From the NCBI GenBank assembly GCA_027943245.1, contig JANDJZ010000109.1, positions 1-23,181 of the forward strand: a DNA stretch of 23,181 nt, read 5' to 3'. The translations under genes and the position numbers were made by a program. The number at the start of each line of letters is the position of its first letter. The stretch's first letter is position 1. The stretch is from Acanthamoeba sp. SK_2022b. Taxonomy: Eukaryota; Discosea; Longamoebia; Acanthamoebidae. Shown here one piece after another: positions 17,601-23,181 of this stretch. Under the pieces are notes generated by a model that was not told the origin of the DNA, made no database searches, and saw only the letters and a list, made by a program, of their open reading frames with translations.

Positions 17601-20600
17601 CCTTGAACTTCTGCCAAACAAAGTCCATGTTGCCCAGCACGACCAAGATCTTGGCGTTGAGCTGGAAGCCGTGCGACGACGTGGTCGCGCTGGCCGTCTC
17701 GCGCGTGATCTCGAAAGTCGACACGATGCCCTCGACGTTGGACAGCTGCGAGAACGAACCGGCGCCGTGGAAGGTTTGCGGATTGACGATGACCTCCTCG
17801 CCGTTCTCCTCGAGGATGTCGTAATGCGTCGGCGGCGCGTTGAGGACGGCCACCAGCTCGGGCACACCCTCGTAGCGAACCGTGATGGGCTGGCCTACGC
17901 GGAAGCCGAGACCGTAGAGGTTACCCACGGAGAGGGCCATGTTGTTGACGGTGGCCATCTCGTTGTCCTCGCCTTCCTGGTAGAAGGGGCCCTTGTAGCA
18001 GTGGCGTCCATTGAGCGTGAAGGGCACGTCCGAGTTGGGCTGCGCCGTGAGGCTGGTCAGCATGATCTTGTGCACCGACGTATCTATGGTCGAGGTGTAT
18101 TCAACGGCGAGGATCAGCTCGTTGGCGTAGCTGTCGTCGAGGTTGCCGATGGCCATCCTGAGCTCGGGACTCCTTGCCGGCGCACCTATGCCGCCCGCAC
18201 CCAGCGAGAGCGCATAGTCGAACCTGTTGAACACAGCCATGCAGTCCAGACGGCGACACTTGGTCCCGGAGCCAGGCGAGTCGATGCGGTACACATGGGC
18301 CATGCCACCGGTTGTGTAGGCCACAACGACCTCCGAGTCGCCATCGTCATCGAGGTCGCCCGACACCATGCGCAGGTTAACGCGCTCGGGGGACCGCGGG
18401 TCAGAGCCCCAGAGCGCATCGGCGGTCGACGGGTGAACGGTGAGGACGTTGCTCTGCGTCATTGGGTAGCCGTCTTCGTCTTGGTCGATCCCGTAGAAGT
18501 AGACGCGGATCTCGGTCTCGTCGACGATGCCCAGCGCCAGGTCGGCATAGCCCGCACCTTCGTAGTTGGCCAGGTTGACCGTCACGGCGTGCGGCTTGTT
18601 GAGCGATCTCAGCAAGGTGGGATCGGTGGCGACGGGCGAGAGACCCCCGTCTTCGTTGAGCAGGAAGAGGCTCCACGCCACGCTGTTGTCGTCGACGATC
18701 CACGCCGCCACGAGGAAATCCACGCCATACATGCCGATATCACCTGCGCTCAGGGAGTAGGAGAAGCCCTTGGTGTCGATCCTTGAGCCTGAGCCCCCAG
18801 CGACGGGGAAGGCCGGGGCCGTGGGCAGGCTGATCTCGACGGCGTTGGCGAAGCGGCTGGTGACGATGGTCGTGGTATCATAACAGCCGCAGGCTTGGAG
18901 GTTGGAGCGGCTGCTCTTGGCCGCCGCGTTCCACACGTCGGTGTCGTCGATGGCCAAGTCCCAGAGGTAGAGCTTGAGCGCACCGGTGGTGCCGTCGATG
19001 AAGCCAAACACGACCTCCGGGTAGCCGTCGCGGTCGAAGTCGCCCGTCTGCATCTCGATCTGGCCGCCCAGCACGACCTCGTCCTCTCCGATGACGATGT
19101 TCTTGTAGACCGCCGTTGTGGGCTTGTTGCCCTCGATGTAGGTGAACGAGGCGTGAAGGGCGCCACCTTCATAACCGAACAAGGTCAGCGTCTCGTCCTT
19201 CCAATCGTTGTCAAAGTCGGCGCTCACGCTCGCCATGAGCATCTTCTTCTCGACGGGCGGCGAGTCCGTGGTTTTGAACGCCGCGTTGGAGTCCTGGCAC
19301 AAGGCCTTGACCATGAGGGCCTTCTTCGGGCGCACCGAGCTGTAGGTACACGTGGGCGCGTCAGACTCGGTGCGTGGCCTGAACATGGGCTCGGTCACGT
19401 GGCGGACGTAGTTCTTCTTGTAGTAGTAATCCTCCGTGCCCGGGTAGGCCAGCGGCCGCTTGTGCTCGCGAGCGTGGTGATCGCGCTTCTTCTTGGACTG
19501 AGTCGACGAGCTGTCCTCGGAGACGATGAGCGACGTGTCTTCGGGACACGGAGGCAGCTCGCCAGGGCACAGGTAGGGTTCGCCGATCTCCTTGGAAAAC
19601 TGGGTATCGAGTGCCGCCAGCTCGCACGACGTATGGCCCACGCACACGGAAGCAACCCGCTGCTTGACGATCGCCGTGTCGGCCTCGCAGTCATCGTAGA
19701 CATTGATGTTGTCCTGCTCGCACGACCCATCGAGCTTGCCGAACCTGGCCCAGACGATCTCCGAGATGACACCGCCCTGCGGACATTCCAGTCTCACGAC
19801 ATCCTCCACGTTGGCCGCACGCGCGTAGAACTGTCCGCCACCATCGCCGCAGATCGAATTGTCGACCACTGGAAAAATCGCGGTGTGTGTGTGAGTGTGA
19901 GCTGCGATGGGTGCTGGTGGTCGGAAACGGGTGCTCGTACCGGAGCTCTTGAGGCAATACTCAGACTGGATGTCGATGTACCAGTCCCGGATGTGGCCCC
20001 TATCGGATGGGCCTGTCACGGTGAGCACCCAGTCGGCGAGGGCGGGCATCCCCTTGAGCGCAGCCAAAGCTGGCACAGTATCGCTGGAGTACTGCAGCAC
20101 CACAGGCGATGGCACACTCCCGCCGGCAGGCGCACTACCTGCTCGGGCGCGCCAAACGCAATCGTCAAGTTAAGTAAGTTACAATCGATCGAGAAGGCGC
20201 AGCAGTGTGGTGGGTCATCGTACTCTCGGTGGCCACCTTGAGAACGATGTCGATGGTCGTGTTCTTGGCCCGCGGATTGGCCTTGGCCAATCCTTTGCGC
20301 GTCAGTGTCAGTCCCACGCTGTTCGGGTTACGGTGCAGGAGCACGACGTTGACCTCGACGCTCGTGGTGCAATCGCCGTCGGAGAAGCCGAGGCCGGTGA
20401 GCGGGAAGGTGCCGGGCACGTTGCCCATGTTCTCCCACGGGGCCACTCGCTTGGCCAGCTCGCCGCCCTCGAGCTCATCAGTGTGCTCATCACAGAAGGC
20501 GGAGTCATCAATACCTTGGCTCCTGATGACGTGCACAGAGCCCAGGGTGGCCTGGGAGAGAGCCGTCTCGAAACCAAGGCTGACAGTCTGGCGCTGGGTG

Positions 20601-23181
20601 AACCAACCGCCCTTCCAGCGCTGGAACAGAGGGCCCAGCACGTTGGCCTTGTCACGGGCTCCGGTGTTGGGCGAAATCTGCGCGTACCAACAACAACAAA
20701 AACAACAACAACCAAGATCACATATCAGAGTGGTGTTTCGTTGATCGCCATCCTCTTCTCCTCGTCATCATCACCGTTTGATATAAAAGATAGTGCACGT
20801 ACGAGCTGAGCGAGGTTCTTGTCAAAGATGGGGATATCGGTGCGATCCCTAAGACTGTCAGCCCAGGCGATACTCGAGGGCTGGCTCGAGGGCACTGGAA
20901 GAACGGCATTGCCAAAGCCCTTGACATCAAAGACCAGTTCGCCCTTGTTAATGGTTACCAGGGCCAGCGTGCTTGGGTCGGTGGTGAAGACGTTGGCCTT
21001 GAATTGGCCGGAGAAGTCGAAAGACATGGTAAGCTCGTAGTAAGCGCAGTTCGGATTTGAAGGGTTCCTGCGACACTCACTATACTGGAATGCCTTGGCC
21101 ACGCCTCCCTTGATGCCAAACTGCTCGGTTTCCGAACACACATACACAGAGAGAGGCGTGTTGATAAGTGTGCACATTATGAAAAATCGAGGAGGCTGAG
21201 CAGAGAGAGCGTACGCGAGGCTCGGTAGAGGGACCGTCATGCCACGACAGGGAGAAGATGTCTCCATCCTGGCCGCCGACACGGTTATTGCCGTCGGCAT
21301 CGAAGATGGTGACGCGCAGCGTCTGGTCGCGGAATACACGCATCTCGCCGTCGGCTTTGTTCGCGACCACCTGTACAGACGAGCTATCCGGATCGAACGG
21401 GCCGTAGAGGATGAATGAACGCGAATCTTGTGACTCGATCCTTTCGCCGGTGGCCGCTCGCTTCCAGATAAGCGTCACCATAGCATTTTGCTTTTCGGGC
21501 GTGGGGCGCGAGAAGGTCCCAGCGGGAATCAGACAGAGACCCCGCAGCTGGAGCGAGTCCGCCTGTGCAATCGGCCGGTTGTCGTAGGCTACGAGAGGAC
21601 CAGACCACACCACATCGCGTACAGTTTCGATGCTGTTGCCAGCAGCTGACAACCTGCGCGACAGGCAAGTTGTAGTAGTAGTAGTAGTAAGCACAAATGG
21701 TGTCCCCGAGCATAACTCAAGACCAGAAAAATTAGTGAACCTTTGGGTGGGCCCACTCCAGCTGAGCTCACAGATGACATCGGTGATCGAGGGATCGGCT
21801 TCGGGGAAAGCGCGACCTGACACGGCGATCACAATGTCCTGGGTGTAGTCACCACCAATGGGCGACACTGCCTGGAGGATCGGCACGCCATCCGGGTACT
21901 CTGTACGGCGGCGTGTTCATGAGAGGGGCGCTCAGGCCTGAGCTCAAAAACTGAAGGGGGGAGAAGGTGATACTTACTGTACTGGCAGAGAGAGCCGTAG
22001 TAGGTGTAGTCGGAGCACACGCACTCCACGTTATTGATGCTCTGGGACCACCAGCAAGTGCCGTTGTTTTGGCACGCGGGCGAGCACTTGGGGAAACTGA
22101 CAGTGGCCATGCGCGAGACGCCGTAGGACGTCTGCACTTGCAGCTGCGTGTCCATGTTCGAGATCTTGTCCGAATCGGGACTCGTCAGCGTGCAGGAGAT
22201 CTGGGTACCTGTGTTCAACCCAGGAGAGAGGTTAGCTGATATACTTTTTCGAATCAAGTATAATGAGAAGACTCAAATGAGAAAAGAATGAACGAGTGTT
22301 TGGAGGAGAGGAGAGAAGAGCGAGTTATATACTTGTGGCAGAGAACGTCGAAGCGATGCAGGACGTATCCGGTCCAAAGATCTGCACAACGGGCTTCTCC
22401 TGAGGGTCAGGATTGAGCTCGTGTCCGGCAATGGCTAGCCTGAGTTGACCACCGACGACCGTAATTGCGGCTGTGTCGATGCGCGGTTGCCCAGGCTGGT
22501 GTCGCACGGGGAGGAAACGTTAGATTTTTGATCAATTCCCAAACTCCATAATCACGGAGATCACCAAAGCAGAGGAAACACATGTTGTACCAATCGCTCG
22601 GAGGGCAGCTTCTGATAGATACCGCTCGCTTCCATATAGCATTCGTCATCCGTGGGTAGCTTCTTTGAGAAGCTCCAGGAACGCTGCTCGCCGTCAGCTA
22701 GGTTGGCGATGTAAAACGTCTGGGTCTCGGTGACGTGTTGTTCCGGGTCGTCGTCCCCTTCGAACGAGCAACCATCGCCGCTGCCCTCCTTCTGGTAGGC
22801 CTCAATCTCGAGGGTGACCGTTGCCTTGGTCGTCGAGACGTTGAGTTCCCAGGTGAGGTTCTCCGAGTAGTTGTTGTCCGTTGTATCCGTCCGGTAGAAG
22901 CACTTCTTCGTTCCCGATCCGCTCACTTGGAAGATCCACGCCCACTGCTCACCCGTGCTGCCATCCATCCTGAGTGTGGGAGAGGTTGAAGAAGATCAGT
23001 TTAAACCTGCTGACTTGATAATCATCATATCTTAATCATCGTGCTATTTTTTGATCTCGAGGAAGGTGCGTGATGAAGTACTTCCAGCAGTATCGACCAC
23101 TGGTGTTGATACGCTGGATTGTGACGGCATAGTCCGCAGTAGAAACCAAGCTAGCCTCGAAGGCTAACAAGACGCATGCGG
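11644..23181 (-). CDS. Giant multidomain type I membrane protein, probable adhesin or receptor (5' end outside window)
   Basis: Thirteen exons joined by GT-AG introns (72-128 nt) with agreeing phases: 23181-23082, 22969-22591, 22495-22333, 22208-21978, 21900-21741, 21653-21215, 21120-20803, 20677-20224, 20138-19941, 19868-15458, 15380-13766, 13637-12895 and 12808-11644. They give at least 3,457 residues; the donor at 12894 could instead be 12849. Numbered from the edge: a possible signal-peptide end (about 1-16), EGF-like (253-288), IPT/TIG-like (from 291), P-domain-like (about 640-810), SUEL galactose/rhamnose-binding lectin (818-915), FG-GAP/VCBS repeats with DxDxDG-type loops (about 1030-1400), CARDB-like (1856-1960), a CGGD-type Cys-rich unit (2095), a split cupredoxin-like domain (2150-2190 and 2601-2634), about 14 repeats DCxGxCxGxAxxxxCGxC (2634-3070), further degenerate cupredoxin-like domains, one transmembrane helix (about 3411-3438) and an 18-residue tail. 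It should sit at the cell surface and bind glycans or matrix. Confidence 0.85.
20688..20712 (-). repeat. CAA/TTG microsatellite in an intron of the giant gene
   Basis: A run of CAA units (TTG on the coding strand) with one extra AA lies just upstream of the acceptor at 20679-20678, forming part of its pyrimidine-rich tract. Confidence 0.8.
21672..21689 (-). repeat. GTA/TAC microsatellite in an intron of the giant gene
   Basis: Six GTA units lie in the 87-nt intron 21654-21740. The intron length is a multiple of three and its frame is open, reading poly-Thr, so it could be taken for exon. The donor GTTCAC and acceptor GCGCAG argue for an intron. Confidence 0.75.

Noticed and set aside
1..23181. 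CRISPR array or tRNA gene
   Set aside because: I found no regularly spaced direct repeats and no cloverleaf with A and B boxes on either strand by eye.

Overview
The window looks like nuclear DNA of a free-living amoeba, most probably Acanthamoeba. The coding DNA is GC-rich and is cut by many short GT-AG introns of about 65-128 nt. The two halves of a 5S rRNA gene rejoin to a 119-nt sequence that matches the Acanthamoeba castellanii 5S as I remember it. The large surface-protein gene combines domains of the amoebozoan type. The genus is an inference from these points; no database search was run.

Layout, left to right. (1) 2-1168, + strand: the last four exons of an unrecognised gene. (2) 1325-7471, + strand: a 5S rRNA gene split after its nucleotide 35 by a 6.0-kb non-LTR retrotransposon (1360-7372). 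The element is flanked by a 15-bp duplication of 5S sequence. It carries ORF1 (RRM-like folds, no zinc knuckle seen) and ORF2 (APE endonuclease, reverse transcriptase, RNase H, C-terminal Cys/His motif). It has no poly(A) tail. ORF2 is closed by an in-frame TGA and its catalytic motifs are damaged, so this copy looks dead. (3) 7475-8295: intergenic. (4) 8296-10261, + strand: a six-exon Rieske oxygenase of the cholesterol 7-desaturase (Neverland/DAF-36) family. (5) 10262-11643: a region between convergent genes with an acidic open frame, CT repeats, a compositionally different island with an orphan frame, a decayed signal-peptide gene, and two TTAGGG units. (6) 11644-23181, - strand, running off the right edge: thirteen exons of a giant type I membrane protein, at least 3,457 residues.

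How the parts relate. The retroelement is a parasite that uses a multicopy RNA gene as its target, as R1 and R2 do in 28S rDNA. The Rieske enzyme belongs to sterol metabolism, introducing the 7,8 double bond. The giant protein reads as a cell-surface adhesin or receptor: EGF-like, IPT/TIG-like, P-domain-like, SUEL lectin, FG-GAP/VCBS and CARDB-like domains, cysteine-rich repeats with degenerate cupredoxin-like domains among them, one transmembrane helix and a short tail. The strongest candidates for something undescribed are the 5S-targeted retroelement and the giant receptor, whose first cupredoxin-like domain appears split by about 400 residues.
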